A DNA stretch of 12,814 nucleotides, from NCBI GenBank assembly GCA_003527165.1, contig DPSI01000558.1:1-12814 (forward strand), given 5' to 3'. A program made the position numbers and the translations under genes. Of this stretch, positions 1-7,392 are shown in pieces. The stretch's first letter is position 1; each line of letters begins with the position of its first letter. Origin of the DNA: Pseudomonas sp. GTDB lineage: Bacteria > Pseudomonadota > Gammaproteobacteria > Pseudomonadales > Pseudomonadaceae. The notes beneath the pieces are model-generated. The model had not been told where the DNA came from. It did no database searches and saw nothing but the letters and a program-made list of their open reading frames with translations.

Positions 1-165
1 CATGACGATATCCATCAGGACGGCGTCCGGCTTTTCCTGGCGAGCAAGCGCTACGCCATCGGCGCCGTTTTCGGCTTTCAGGACGACATGACCATGCTTC
101 TCGAGCATGGCCGTCAGCTTGTACATCTCGGTCGGCGAGTCATCAACAATCAGAACGCGGGCCAT
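1..165 (-). CDS. pilH: Twitching motility response regulator PilH (N-terminal part, runs off window)
   Basis: Single-domain CheY-like receiver of the Pil-Chp chemosensory system, which controls type IV pilus extension and retraction. The minus-strand reading from the ATG at 165-163 gives 55 codons, beginning MARVLIVDDSPTEMYKL and ending MDIVM at the window edge, so the C-terminal half lies outside. Visible landmarks are the acidic pair D8/D9 and the phosphoacceptor Asp at about residue 52 (in AVLMDIVM). A good Shine-Dalgarno (GGAG) sits just upstream of the ATG. It lies 44 bp downstream of pilG in the same direction, matching the pilG-pilH order of the Pseudomonas pil-chp operon. Many receivers look alike, so the specific name rests on the pilG neighbour as well as the sequence. 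Confidence 0.92.
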   Translation of the reverse strand, partial: MARVLIVDDSPTEMYKLTAMLEKHGHVVLKAENGADGVALARQEKPDAVLMDIVM

Positions 166-209
166 GGTTTCTCCGTGGGAAAGGCTTCAGCGGCACACAG
201 GGCCGAACT

Positions 210-617
210 TCAGGATACTTGCTCAACCGGTGCGAAATCAGGCACATGCGCCTTGATAGCACCGAGCAACTCTTCTTTGCTGAAAGGCTTGGTAAGGTAT
301 TGATCTGACCCCACGATCCGCCCCTTGGCCTTGTCGAACAGGCCATCCTTGGAGGACAGCATGATCACCGGGGTGGACTTGAATGAACTGTTGTTCTTGA
401 TCAGCGCGCAGGTCTGATAACCATCAAGCCGGGGCATCATGATATCGACGAAAATGATGCGCGGATGGCTATCCGCGATCTTGGCGAGCGCATCGAAGCC
501 ATCCACCGCAGTGATCACATCACAACCTACTTTTTTCAGCAGCGTTTCGGCGGTGCGACGAATCGTTTTCGAATCGTCGATCACCATGACCTTCAAGCCC
601 TCGGAGTGCTGTTCCAT
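210..617 (-). CDS. pilG: Twitching motility response regulator PilG
   Basis: Encodes a 135-residue, receiver-only protein, the length I recall for P. aeruginosa PilG. In the family it is phosphorylated by the histidine kinase ChpA and acts on type IV pilus assembly and cAMP signalling. The receiver landmarks are all present: acidic pair D14/D15 (VMVIDDSKT), phosphoacceptor D58 (IIFVDIMMPRLDG), switch Ser in IMLSSKD near residue 88, and the conserved Lys K110 (QYLTKPF). There is no output domain. The ATG at 617-615 is preceded by a modest TAGGGC ribosome site. pilH follows after 44 bp, and gshB is divergent across a 236-bp spacer. Very similar to Pseudomonas PilG along its full length, so the call is firm. 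Confidence 0.96.
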   Translation of the reverse strand: MEQHSEGLKVMVIDDSKTIRRTAETLLKKVGCDVITAVDGFDALAKIADSHPRIIFVDIMMPRLDGYQTCALIKNNSSFKSTPVIMLSSKDGLFDKAKGRIVGSDQYLTKPFSKEELLGAIKAHVPDFAPVEQVS

Positions 618-620
618 TTC

Positions 621-686
621 GCCCTACCATCGCCTCGGTGAGTCGTAGTTTATCGTTATGTCAGTGCGCCAGAGGCCCTACCATCG
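621..686. repeat. 12-bp direct repeat in pilG/gshB divergent spacer
   Basis: The 12-mer GCCCTACCATCG occurs at 621-632 and again at 675-686. The copy nearer pilG includes the probable pilG ribosome-binding site (read on the minus strand as TAGGGC); the distal copy merges into the perfect palindrome CCATCGATGG (681-690). The spacer (618-853) holds no gene and I see no convincing sigma-70 or sigma-54 promoter in it. The repeat may be a regulator half-site pair or coincidence. Confidence 0.5.
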
Positions 687-853
687 ATGGGCTGCACCCA
701 ATCGCCGGACCTTTTTAGCACACTCCTCTAGTGCAAGCTATCTGCCGCCAGGGCAGCGGGATTTTCCTTGACCCAACGCACAACCGCCGCCAATCTGCGT
801 CGACATTTCAAGCACTCGGCAGCTCCGTTCTGCCTTTCGTTGGAGATCATCAC

Positions 854-1816
854 ATGACTGTTCGCGTCGGGATCATCATGGACCCAATCGCGCAGATCGC
901 CTTCAAAAAGGACAGCTCCCTGGCCATGCTGCTTGCAGCCCAGGCTCGCAGCTGGACGATCTACTATATGGAGCAGCGCGACCTGTACCAGCTCGGCGGC
1001 GAGGCACGGGCCCGCATGCGCCCGCTCAAGGTCTTCACCGATCCTCAGCACTGGTACGAAGCCGGCGAGGAGCTTGACAGCCCTCTGGCCGAACTCGACG
1101 TCATCCTGATGCGCAAGGACCCGCCTTTCAACAGCGAATACGTGTACGCGACCTACCTGCTGGAACTCGCCGAACAGAGCGGCACGCTGGTGGTGAATCG
1201 CCCCCAAAGCCTTCGCGATTGCAACGAGAAGTTCTTTGCCACTCAGTTCCCGCAATGCACGCCGCCGACGCTTGTCAGTCGGCGGTCCGACATTCTGCGG
1301 GAGTTTGCCCGCGAGCAGCGTGACATCATTCTCAAACCACTGGATGAAATGGGTGGTGCCTCGATTTTCCGCCATCGAGAAGGCGATCCGAACCTTTCGG
1401 TGATTCTCGAGGTGCTGACCGAGCATGGCAGCCGCCAGATCATGGCGCAGCGTTATATCCCAGCCATCAAGGATGGCGACAAACGAATCCTGATGATCGA
1501 CGGCGAGCCGGTGCCCTATTGCCTGGCACGCATCCCTGCAGTTGGCGAAACCCGTGGCAATCTCGCCGCTGGCGGACGCGGTGTAGCACAACCACTGTCG
1601 GACCGAGATAGAGAGATTGCCGCCATCGTCGGACCGGAGTTGCGCAAGCGCGGCCTGCTCTTTGTCGGTCTGGACGTGATCGGCGAATTCCTTACCGAGA
1701 TCAACATCACCAGCCCGACCTGCATTCGCGAGATCGACAACGCATTCGACACCCGCATAGGCGATCATCTGATGGACGCCATCGCCGCAAAACTACAAAA
1801 CCGACCCAACACCTAG
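854..1816 (+). CDS. gshB: Glutathione synthetase
   Basis: Catalyses the ATP-dependent joining of gamma-glutamylcysteine and glycine, the last step of glutathione synthesis, in the cytosol. The 320-residue product is close to the usual length (about 316-320) and has the ATP-grasp layout: N-terminal substrate domain (1-120, with MRKDPPF at 86-92), ATP-grasp core with KPLDEMGG (161-168), a glycine-rich loop RGNLAAGGRG (234-243), and the metal/ATP-binding EINITSPT (282-289). I chose the ATG at 854 because the protein then starts MTVRVGIIMDPI, as in other GshB proteins, and GGAG lies 8 bases upstream. An in-frame GTG at 731 would add 41 residues unlike the family. Divergent from pilG; tonB3 follows after 181 bp. 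Confidence 0.97.
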   Translation: MTVRVGIIMDPIAQIAFKKDSSLAMLLAAQARSWTIYYMEQRDLYQLGGEARARMRPLKVFTDPQHWYEAGEELDSPLAELDVILMRKDPPFNSEYVYATYLLELAEQSGTLVVNRPQSLRDCNEKFFATQFPQCTPPTLVSRRSDILREFAREQRDIILKPLDEMGGASIFRHREGDPNLSVILEVLTEHGSRQIMAQRYIPAIKDGDKRILMIDGEPVPYCLARIPAVGETRGNLAAGGRGVAQPLSDRDREIAAIVGPELRKRGLLFVGLDVIGEFLTEINITSPTCIREIDNAFDTRIGDHLMDAIAAKLQNRPNT

Positions 1817-1824
1817 CCAGACGT

Positions 1825-1849
1825 GCGGTTGGTGCGCCGAGCCAACCGC
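1825..1849. terminator. Hairpin downstream of gshB, possible terminator
   Basis: Inverted repeat GCGGTTGG (1825-1832) and CCAACCGC (1842-1849) with a 9-base loop, starting 8 bases after the gshB stop codon. It is perfect over 8 bp but has no T-run after it, so it is at best a weak or Rho-assisted terminator. The rest of the gshB-tonB3 gap (1850-1997) shows no gene. Confidence 0.4.
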
Positions 1850-1997
1850 CACCGCCGGTACGGATGCCTGCGGCCTCCTGGCTGCGTCGCGCCGCGAATT
1901 ACCTCATCACACCGACGCGCCAAAGCTGCCGCCTGGTTCATAGACTTTTGCAGTCGCGCTGGGCAGACTGCGCGCACTTCGAGTCGACTGAAATGCG

Positions 1998-2894
1998 ATG
2001 AACGCCGCTACACGCCAACCCACCCCTGCCCATACCGGCGTCCGCCCGGCGGATCGTCTCGGCTTCACGATTTTTCTCGCAGCCGCCCTGCATGCAGCGC
2101 TCATCCTAGGGCTCGGCTTTACCCTGTCCGAGCCGAAGCAGATCAGCAAGACGCTGGAAATCACCTTGTCTACGTTCAAAAGCGAAGACAAGCCGAAGGA
2201 AGCCGACTTCCTCGCCCAGGATAACCAGCAGGGCAGCGGCACGCTGGAGCACAAAGCGTCGCCGAAGACGACCGAGCAAGCGCCGTTTCAGGACACCCAG
2301 GTACGCAAGGTGACGCCGGCTTCCTCTCCGCCACCAAGCAATCGCAGCGAGGCACCGAAATCCGCCGTCGCGACACGTGCACCGCAGCCAGACAAGACTC
2401 CGGTAAAGCCCCAGGAAAACAAGCCGCAACCACAGGCGCAGCCAGCGCCTGTCTATGACAGCTCGCAGCTCAGCGCGGAAATCGCCAGCCTTGAGGCAGA
2501 GCTCGCCCAACAGGTCGAGCAGTACGCCAAGCGGCCTCGCGTCAGTCGCCAGAACAGCGCCGCCACCATGCGGGACATCAGCGCCTGGTACCGCGATGAA
2601 TGGCGCAAAAAAGTCGAGCGCATCGGCAATCTCAACTACCCCGACGAAGCTCGTCGTCAGCAGATCTACGGCAGCCTGCGCATGCTGGTGGTCATCGACC
2701 GCAACGGCGCGGTGCAAGAGCTGCGGGTGCTCGAGTCTTCAGGGCAAGCGGTGCTCGACGAGGCGGCTATGCGCATCGTCAGGCTCGCGGCACCTTTCGC
2801 GCCTTTCTCAGGGGAGCTGGCGCAGAAGTTCGACCAGGTCGAGATCATCAGAACCTGGCGCTTCGAGCGTGGCGACCGACTGTCGAGCCGCTGA
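1998..2894 (+). CDS. tonB3: TonB-family energy transducer (TonB3-like)
   Basis: TonB proteins span the inner membrane and carry proton-motive energy from ExbB/ExbD-type motors to outer-membrane partners. The 298 residues show one membrane anchor (about 21-43) with a His (H32) placed like the conserved TonB anchor His, a Pro/Lys/Gln-rich periplasmic linker (about 105-152), a short charged possibly coiled helix (155-180), and a TonB C-terminal domain (about 205-292) with LNYPDEARRQQIYGSLRM and a final IIRTWRFERG. The place between gshB and algH is that of P. aeruginosa tonB3, a gene reported to be needed for twitching motility; pilG and pilTU in the same window fit this. No exbB/exbD lies next to it. 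The ribosome site before the ATG is poor, so the exact start is less certain. Confidence 0.88.
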   Translation: MNAATRQPTPAHTGVRPADRLGFTIFLAAALHAALILGLGFTLSEPKQISKTLEITLSTFKSEDKPKEADFLAQDNQQGSGTLEHKASPKTTEQAPFQDTQVRKVTPASSPPPSNRSEAPKSAVATRAPQPDKTPVKPQENKPQPQAQPAPVYDSSQLSAEIASLEAELAQQVEQYAKRPRVSRQNSAATMRDISAWYRDEWRKKVERIGNLNYPDEARRQQIYGSLRMLVVIDRNGAVQELRVLESSGQAVLDEAAMRIVRLAAPFAPFSGELAQKFDQVEIIRTWRFERGDRLSSR

Positions 2895-2938
2895 TCAGCC
2901 GCATCCAGACACAGGCGGCGCCGCAGGCAACGCGGCAA

Positions 2939-2970
2939 GCGGGCGCGTGCGGCTTCACGGCCCCGCCCGC
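2939..2970. terminator. GC-rich hairpin between tonB3 and algH
   Basis: Arms GCGGGCG (2939-2945) and CGCCCGC (2964-2970) with an 18-base loop, located in the 95-bp gap between tonB3 and algH. No T-run follows. It might attenuate or end tonB3 transcription and mark algH as the start of the next transcription unit, but this is weak evidence. Confidence 0.25.
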
Positions 2971-2989
2971 AACGCTTAAGCTAGCACCC

Positions 2990-3559
2990 ATGAACGCGAC
3001 CTCGCCCAGCTACCTCAAGCATCATTTCCTGATTGCCATGCCGCACATGGCAGACCCCAACTTCGCCCAGGCGTTGATCTATCTGGTGGAACACACTCGG
3101 GACGGCGCTATGGGACTCATCGTCAATCGACCGAGCAGGCTGAATCTGGCCGACATACTCGAACAACTGCGCCCGGACGAACCCGTGGATCCCGTCAACC
3201 AGCACCTGCCGATCTACTCCGGTGGTCCGGTACAGACGGATCGGGGCTTCGTATTGCACCCGGCCGACGCTCAGTTCCAGGCAACGCTCGGCCTTGGCGA
3301 GCTGGGCGTAACCACCTCCCAAGACGTGCTCTTCGCCATTGCCGACGGCTACGGCCCCAAGCAACACTTCATTGCCCTCGGCTACGCCGGCTGGGAGCCG
3401 GGCCAGCTCGAGACAGAGCTGGCCGATAACGCCTGGCTGAGCTGCCCGGCGCAGCCGCATATTCTCTTCGATCTGCCGTATGAGCAACGCTTGGCCGCCG
3501 CTGCTGCGTCGCTCGGGGTCGATCTCAGACTTTTAAGCAGCCAGGTCGGCCACGCATGA
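2990..3559 (+). CDS. algH: YqgE/AlgH family protein
   Basis: A 189-residue cytosolic protein, the same length I recall for P. aeruginosa AlgH. The family was named for an effect on alginate gene expression, but its biochemical role is not settled. Characteristic stretches are visible: HHFLIAMPHMADPNF (11-25), GLIVNRPS (42-49), GGPVQTDRGFVLH (78-90) and GYAGWEPGQLE (131-141). The ATG at 2990 gives the family's usual N-terminus (YLKHHFLIAMP within 20 residues); the reading frame stays open far upstream but that part overlaps tonB3 in another frame and is not plausible coding. No strong Shine-Dalgarno is present. The stop overlaps the ruvX start (ATGA), so the two are translationally coupled, a pairing that is widely conserved. 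Confidence 0.95.
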   Translation: MNATSPSYLKHHFLIAMPHMADPNFAQALIYLVEHTRDGAMGLIVNRPSRLNLADILEQLRPDEPVDPVNQHLPIYSGGPVQTDRGFVLHPADAQFQATLGLGELGVTTSQDVLFAIADGYGPKQHFIALGYAGWEPGQLETELADNAWLSCPAQPHILFDLPYEQRLAAAAASLGVDLRLLSSQVGHA

Positions 3560-3984
3560 GTGCCCTGCGCCTGCTGCTGGGTTTTGACTATGGCACCAAG
3601 CAGATCGGGGTTGCGGTCGGCCAGGTGATTACCGGCCAGGCTCGAGAGCTCTGCGTGCTCAAAGCGCAGAATGGCGTCCCCAACTGGTCGCAGATCGAGG
3701 GGTTGTTACGCGAATGGCAGCCGGACGCGCTGGTGGTCGGCCTGCCGCTGAACATGGACGGCAGCCCCAGCGAAATGAGCGCCCGTGCGGAGAAGTTCGC
3801 TCGGCGCCTCAACGGCCGCTTCAACCTGCCGGTGCATACCCACGACGAGCGCCTGACGACCTACGAGGCCAAAGGCGAGCGCCTGCGCGGAGGGCAGCAC
3901 GGCGGCTACCGTGAGCGCCCCGTCGACGCCCTCGCCGCGGCCCTTTTACTCGAAGGCTGGCTGACAGCGCAGCAGGGCGCCTGA
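3556..3984 (+). CDS. ruvX: Holliday junction resolvase-like protein RuvX (YqgF)
   Basis: A 142-residue RNase H-fold nuclease of the YqgF family. Family members are described both as putative Holliday-junction resolvases and as the enzyme for 16S rRNA 5'-end processing; the latter role is the better supported in E. coli. The acidic catalytic set is present: D11 in [13 protein letters not shown]97/E98 in HTHDERLTT, and D124 in [19 protein letters not shown] (60-70) is also typical. The start ATG overlaps the algH stop by four bases. pyrR follows after 20 bp, making a continuous transcription unit with the pyrimidine genes likely. Confidence 0.96.
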   Translation: MSALRLLLGFDYGTKQIGVAVGQVITGQARELCVLKAQNGVPNWSQIEGLLREWQPDALVVGLPLNMDGSPSEMSARAEKFARRLNGRFNLPVHTHDERLTTYEAKGERLRGGQHGGYRERPVDALAAALLLEGWLTAQQGA

Positions 3985-3992
3985 AGCGCCCT
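3974..3992 (+). promoter_or_regulatory. Hairpin at ruvX stop / pyrR leader
   Basis: AGGGCGC (3974-3980), loop CTGAA, GCGCCCT (3986-3992): a perfect 7-bp stem that contains the ruvX stop codon in its loop and ends just before the pyrR Shine-Dalgarno (AAGGAG, 3994-3999). There is no T-run, so it is not a classical terminator. It could affect pyrR translation or mRNA stability; no function is shown. Confidence 0.35.
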
Positions 3993-4004
3993 CAAGGAGA
4001 AACG

Positions 4005-4517
4005 ATGACCCTGCCGAACCCCGATCAGCTGCTGCCGGAAATGGCTGCGGCGCTGGATCAACATCTGAACAGCCGCAGCATATCGGAGCCCCGCTTTATC
4101 GGTATCCACACCGGTGGCGTCTGGATTGGCCAGGCATTACTGGACCTGCGCGGCAAGCAGGAAGCGCTCGGCGTCTTGGATGTGTCCTTTTATCGCGACG
4201 ACTTCACCCAGAATGGCCTGCATCCGCAGGTCCGCCCCTCGGCACTGCCATTCGAGATCGATGGCCAGCACCTGGTGTTGATCGACGACGTACTGATGAG
4301 CGGGCGCACCATTCGCGCCGCACTCAACGAGCTGTTCGACTATGGCCGGCCCGCCAGTGTCAGCCTGGTCTGCCTGCTCGACCTCAACGCCCGCGAGCTG
4401 CCAATCCGACCGGATGTGGTCGGTGCGACGTTGTCCCTGCCGTCCGATCAGCGGGTCAAGCTGCTCGGCCCGGCACCGCTCGCCCTCGAGTACCAGACCC
4501 TCGCCTCCGCCAATTGA
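4005..4517 (+). CDS. pyrR: Bifunctional pyr operon regulator / uracil phosphoribosyltransferase PyrR
   Basis: A 170-residue type I phosphoribosyltransferase-fold protein. The PRPP-binding motif is clear: [12 protein letters not shown] at 91-102. [15 protein letters not shown] (31-45) and a FYRDDF segment (62-67) are also typical of PyrR. In Bacillus PyrR is an RNA-binding attenuator with minor UPRT activity; in Pseudomonas it has been reported to regulate pyr genes, by a mechanism I cannot read here. AAGGAG lies 5 bases before the ATG. It sits directly upstream of pyrB (10-bp gap), the standard Pseudomonas order pyrR-pyrB-pyrC'. No classical anti-terminator/terminator leader is visible upstream beyond the short hairpin at 3974-3992. 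Confidence 0.96.
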   Translation: MTLPNPDQLLPEMAAALDQHLNSRSISEPRFIGIHTGGVWIGQALLDLRGKQEALGVLDVSFYRDDFTQNGLHPQVRPSALPFEIDGQHLVLIDDVLMSGRTIRAALNELFDYGRPASVSLVCLLDLNARELPIRPDVVGATLSLPSDQRVKLLGPAPLALEYQTLASAN

Positions 4518-4527
4518 GATTCTCGCG

Positions 4528-5544
4528 ATGACGCCTACCGACGCCAAGCGCCCGTTACAGCTGAACGACAATGGTCAGCTGCGCCATTTCCTGTCCCTGG
4601 ATGGCCTGCCGCGCGCACTGCTTACCGAAATCCTCGACACCGCCGATTCCTTTCTCGAAGTCGGCGCCAGAGCGGTCAAGAAGGTCCCGCTGCTGCGTGG
4701 CAAGACCGTCTGCAACGTTTTCTTCGAGAATTCCACGCGCACCCGCACCACCTTCGAACTGGCGGCCAAGCGTCTCTCGGCGGACGTGATCACGCTGAAC
4801 GTCTCGACATCGTCCACGAGCAAGGGCGAAACCCTTACCGATACGCTGCGCAACCTCGAGGCCATGGCGGCGGACATGTTCGTCGTGCGTCATGCCGACT
4901 CCGGTGCGGCGCACTTCATCGCCGAGCACGTCTGCCCCGATGTAGCGGTCATCAATGGCGGTGACGGCCGTCATGCGCACCCGACCCAGGGCATGCTCGA
5001 CATGCTGACCATCCGGCGCCACAAGGGTGACTTTCAAAAGCTGTCGGTGGCCATCGTCGGCGACATCCTGCATTCGCGGGTGGCGCGCTCCAACATGCTG
5101 GCGCTGAAAACCCTCGGCTGTCCGGACATCCGAGTGATAGGGCCGAAAACGCTATTGCCGATCGGTCTGCAGCAGTACGGCGTCAGCGTCTACCACGACA
5201 TGAACGAAGGCCTGCGCAATGTCGACGTGGTGATCATGCTGCGCCTGCAGCGGGAGCGCATGCAGGGCGGCCTGCTGCCCAGCGAGGGTGAGTTCTACCG
5301 CCTCTACGGCCTCACCACGCAGCGCATGGCGCTGGCCAAGCCGGACGCCATCGTCATGCATCCGGGGCCGATCAACCGCGGCGTCGAGATCGAATCGGCG
5401 GTGGCGGACGGCACTCAGTCGGTCATTCTCAACCAGGTAACCTATGGCATCGCGATTCGCATGGCGGTGCTTTCCATGGCCATGAGCGGCCAGACCACCC
5501 AGCGACAACTCGAAAACGAGTACGCGGCCGAGGAGCAGCACTGA
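4528..5544 (+). CDS. pyrB: Aspartate carbamoyltransferase catalytic subunit
   Basis: Joins carbamoyl phosphate to aspartate, the committed step of pyrimidine synthesis. The 338-residue product, slightly longer than typical catalytic chains, carries the carbamoyl-phosphate motif [10 protein letters not shown] (68-77), the [10 protein letters not shown] loop (93-102, with the active-site Lys), DGRHAHPTQ (146-154) and HPGPINRG starting at residue 278. The ATG at 4528 was chosen because the next residues ([20 protein letters not shown]) match Pseudomonas PyrB, whose longer N-terminus is thought to help regulation. There is no pyrI nearby: Pseudomonas uses the class A holoenzyme in which PyrB pairs with the inactive dihydroorotase homologue encoded next. 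The stop codon shares one base with the pyrC' start. Confidence 0.97.
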   Translation: MTPTDAKRPLQLNDNGQLRHFLSLDGLPRALLTEILDTADSFLEVGARAVKKVPLLRGKTVCNVFFENSTRTRTTFELAAKRLSADVITLNVSTSSTSKGETLTDTLRNLEAMAADMFVVRHADSGAAHFIAEHVCPDVAVINGGDGRHAHPTQGMLDMLTIRRHKGDFQKLSVAIVGDILHSRVARSNMLALKTLGCPDIRVIGPKTLLPIGLQQYGVSVYHDMNEGLRNVDVVIMLRLQRERMQGGLLPSEGEFYRLYGLTTQRMALAKPDAIVMHPGPINRGVEIESAVADGTQSVILNQVTYGIAIRMAVLSMAMSGQTTQRQLENEYAAEEQH

Positions 5545-6815
5545 TGCCTATCGAAATCCTCGACGCTCGGCTGATCGACCCCGCCAGCGGGCGCGATGAA
5601 GTCACCGGTATCTACTGTCAGGACGGCAAGATCGTGGCCATCGGCCAGGCGCCGGCGGGCTTCAGCCCGGCGCATACTATCAATGCTCAAGGGCTGGTCG
5701 CAGCGCCCGGCCTGGTCGATCTGTCGGTTGCCCTGCGCGAGCCGGGCTACAGCCGCAAGGGCAGCATCGCCAGCGAAACATTGGCCGCTACCGCTGGCGG
5801 CATTACCAGCCTGTGCTGCCCGCCGAACACCAAACCGGTACTGGACACCGCCGCGGTCGCCGAGCTGATTCTCGACCGGGCGCGCGAATCCGGCCATGCC
5901 AAGGTGTTTCCGGTCGGCGCCCTGACCCGGAATCTGGCGGGTGAACAGCTCGCCGAACTGGTCGCGTTACGCGATGCCGGTTGCGTCGCCTTTGGCAACG
6001 GCCTGACCAACTTCACCAGCAACCGGAATCTGGGTCGAGCACTGGAATATGCGGCGACCTTCGATCTCACCGTCGTAATCCATTCTCAGGACGCCGACCT
6101 GGCCGCAGGCGGGCTGGCCCATGAAGGTCCCGCGGCGGCCTTTCTAGGGCTGGCCGGTATCCCGGAAACAGCCGAAACCATCGCCCTGGCGCGCAACCTG
6201 CTGCTGGTGGAACAGACTGGCGTCCGCGCCCACTTCAGCCAACTCACCACCGCCCGGGGCGCGCAGATGATCGCTGACGCCCAGACGCGCGGCCTGCCGG
6301 TCACCGCCGATGTGGCGATGTATCAGCTGATACTGACCGATGAAGCGCTGCATGGTTTTTCCAGTCTTTACCACGTGCAGCCGCCGCTACGTAGCACAGC
6401 CGACCGTGACGGGTTGCGCGAAGCTGTCAAATCCGGGGTCATCTCGGCGATATCCAGCCATCACCAACCCCACGAGGCGGATGCCAAACAGGCGCCGTTC
6501 GGGGAAACCGAGCCCGGTATCAGCAGCGCGGAAATCCTTTTGCCGCTGGCATTGACGCTGGTCGAAGATGGCCTGCTCGATTTGCCGACCCTGCTGGCCC
6601 GCCTGAGCAGCGGCCCGGCCACCGCACTGCAACTCCCGGCTGGTCGCCTGGCTGTCGGCGCCGCCGCGGACCTGGTCCTGTTCGACCCACGCAGCTCGAC
6701 TCTCGCTGGCGAAGCCTGGCACTCGAAAGGCCGTAATTGCCCCTTCATCGGCCACTGCCTACCGGGCGCGGTGCGCCATACGATCGTGGACGGCAGAGTC
6801 GCCTTTCAAGCCTGA
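5544..6815 (+). CDS. pyrC': Inactive dihydroorotase homologue, ATCase partner (PyrC'/PyrX)
   Basis: A 423-residue amidohydrolase-fold protein, the length I recall for P. aeruginosa PyrC'. It aligns with dihydroorotases but the metal site is broken: the usual D-x-H-x-H is D59-L-S-V-A63 (GLVDLSVALREPG), so both His are lost, and the catalytic Asp of the usual ATDHAPH motif is replaced by His306 (ISSHHQPH, 303-310). H180 and H230 remain. In Pseudomonas this subunit is known to be catalytically dead and needed to assemble and stabilise the large ATCase holoenzyme with PyrB. The ATG overlaps the pyrB stop (TGATG), giving tight coupling and presumably stoichiometric synthesis. A true PyrC must be encoded elsewhere. 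Confidence 0.95.
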   Translation: MPIEILDARLIDPASGRDEVTGIYCQDGKIVAIGQAPAGFSPAHTINAQGLVAAPGLVDLSVALREPGYSRKGSIASETLAATAGGITSLCCPPNTKPVLDTAAVAELILDRARESGHAKVFPVGALTRNLAGEQLAELVALRDAGCVAFGNGLTNFTSNRNLGRALEYAATFDLTVVIHSQDADLAAGGLAHEGPAAAFLGLAGIPETAETIALARNLLLVEQTGVRAHFSQLTTARGAQMIADAQTRGLPVTADVAMYQLILTDEALHGFSSLYHVQPPLRSTADRDGLREAVKSGVISAISSHHQPHEADAKQAPFGETEPGISSAEILLPLALTLVEDGLLDLPTLLARLSSGPATALQLPAGRLAVGAAADLVLFDPRSSTLAGEAWHSKGRNCPFIGHCLPGAVRHTIVDGRVAFQA

Positions 6816-6829
6816 ACCCTGAGTAGAGG

Positions 6830-6853
6830 CGGCCCGGCACACAGGCCGGGCCG
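6830..6853. terminator. Terminator-like hairpin between convergent pyrC' and TM2 gene
   Basis: CGGCCCGGC (6830-6838), loop ACACAG, GCCGGGCCG (6845-6853): a 9-bp, all-GC stem between two convergent stop codons, 14 bases after pyrC' and 17 bases beyond the TM2 gene. It lacks a T-run on either strand. The position and stability suggest a bidirectional transcription end, perhaps Rho-assisted. Confidence 0.55.
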
Positions 6854-6870
6854 TGCCTCGAAGCTCATGG

Positions 6871-7269
6871 CTACCAGCGCTTCTCAATATTGCGCATCGA
6901 TACCTGGCTGTTCAGCGTCCAGAAATCATAGAGCACGCCCACGAAGAACAGCCCGCCGGTGCACAGATAGATCAGGCCAGTAATCCATTTGCCCTGATAC
7001 ATCCGGTGCACGCCGAAGACCCCCAAGAAGGTCAGTAGGATCCAGGCCACGGTGTAGTCGATTGGCCCCGGCTGGAAGCGCATGTCGGCCTCCCGATCCA
7101 TCGATGGAATAAGAAACAGATCGATGATCCAGCCAACGAAGAACAGGCCGAGGGTGAAGAACCAGATGGTGCCAGTGATCGGCTTGCCGTAATAGAAGCG
7201 GTGGGAACCGAGGAATCCGAAAATCCACAGGAGATAGCCGATCAGGGTGCTATGGGTGTTCTGCCGCAT
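6871..7269 (-). CDS. Small membrane protein with two tandem TM2 domains
   Basis: A 132-residue predicted inner-membrane protein. Two TM2-type units are visible, about 11-53 and 75-117, each a hydrophobic helix, an HR turn (H23/R24 and H88/R89), a GK-IT-G segment, then a second helix with the identical hexapeptide GLFFVG (41-46 and 106-111); the offset is 65 residues throughout, so the protein has about four membrane spans. The cellular role of bacterial TM2 proteins is unknown to me. I chose the ATG at 7269-7267 because GAGG lies 5 bases upstream and the product then starts just before the first TM2 unit. The frame is open up to an ATG at 7401, but that extension is poorly conserved-looking and would overlap the divergent gene's LexA box. 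Converges on pyrC'. Confidence 0.85.
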   Translation of the reverse strand: MRQNTHSTLIGYLLWIFGFLGSHRFYYGKPITGTIWFFTLGLFFVGWIIDLFLIPSMDREADMRFQPGPIDYTVAWILLTFLGVFGVHRMYQGKWITGLIYLCTGGLFFVGVLYDFWTLNSQVSMRNIEKRW

Positions 7270-7358
7270 CTGAGCCTCGCTGTCTGGTTTGGGTAACGCG
7301 TCCTTGAGCTTATCTGATTTGGACGAGTTGACGCTTCCGCCGAGCGGGCCTTGTTCCA

Positions 7359-7385
7359 TTGACTGACCGTGATACTGTATATAAA
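7359..7385 (+). promoter_or_regulatory. Possible sigma-70 promoter for the radical SAM operon
   Basis: TTGACT (7359-7364, five of six to TTGACA) and TATAAA (7380-7385, five of six to TATAAT) are separated by 15 bp, shorter than the ideal 17. The -10 falls inside the LexA box, as expected for an SOS promoter. A perfect TATAAT at 7391-7396 is an alternative -10 but has no good -35 and would place the transcript start almost at the coding start. Confidence 0.45.
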
Positions 7386-7392
7386 ACCAGTA
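7373..7392. promoter_or_regulatory. LexA-binding site (SOS box)
   Basis: TACTGTATATAAAACCAGTA agrees with the E. coli consensus TACTGTATATATATACAGTA at 17 of 20 positions and keeps the invariant CTG-N10-CAG core (7375-7390). It overlaps the putative -10 and ends 14 bases before the chosen start of the radical SAM gene, an ideal place for repression. It lies in the 137-bp divergent spacer, so the TM2 gene might also respond. Predicted from sequence only. Confidence 0.78.

Noticed and set aside
728..1768. Long minus-strand open frame (346 codons) opposite gshB
   Set aside because: It mirrors a clear gshB gene in a high-GC region, has no recognisable domain and no ribosome site; a shadow frame.
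2600..2989. In-frame upstream extension of algH overlapping tonB3
   Set aside because: The extension is Arg-rich out-of-frame tonB3 sequence; AlgH homologues start at the 2990 ATG.
4342..4527. In-frame upstream extension of pyrB overlapping pyrR
   Set aside because: Low-complexity Ser/Cys/Pro-rich translation of pyrR in another frame; PyrB homologues start at about the 4528 ATG.
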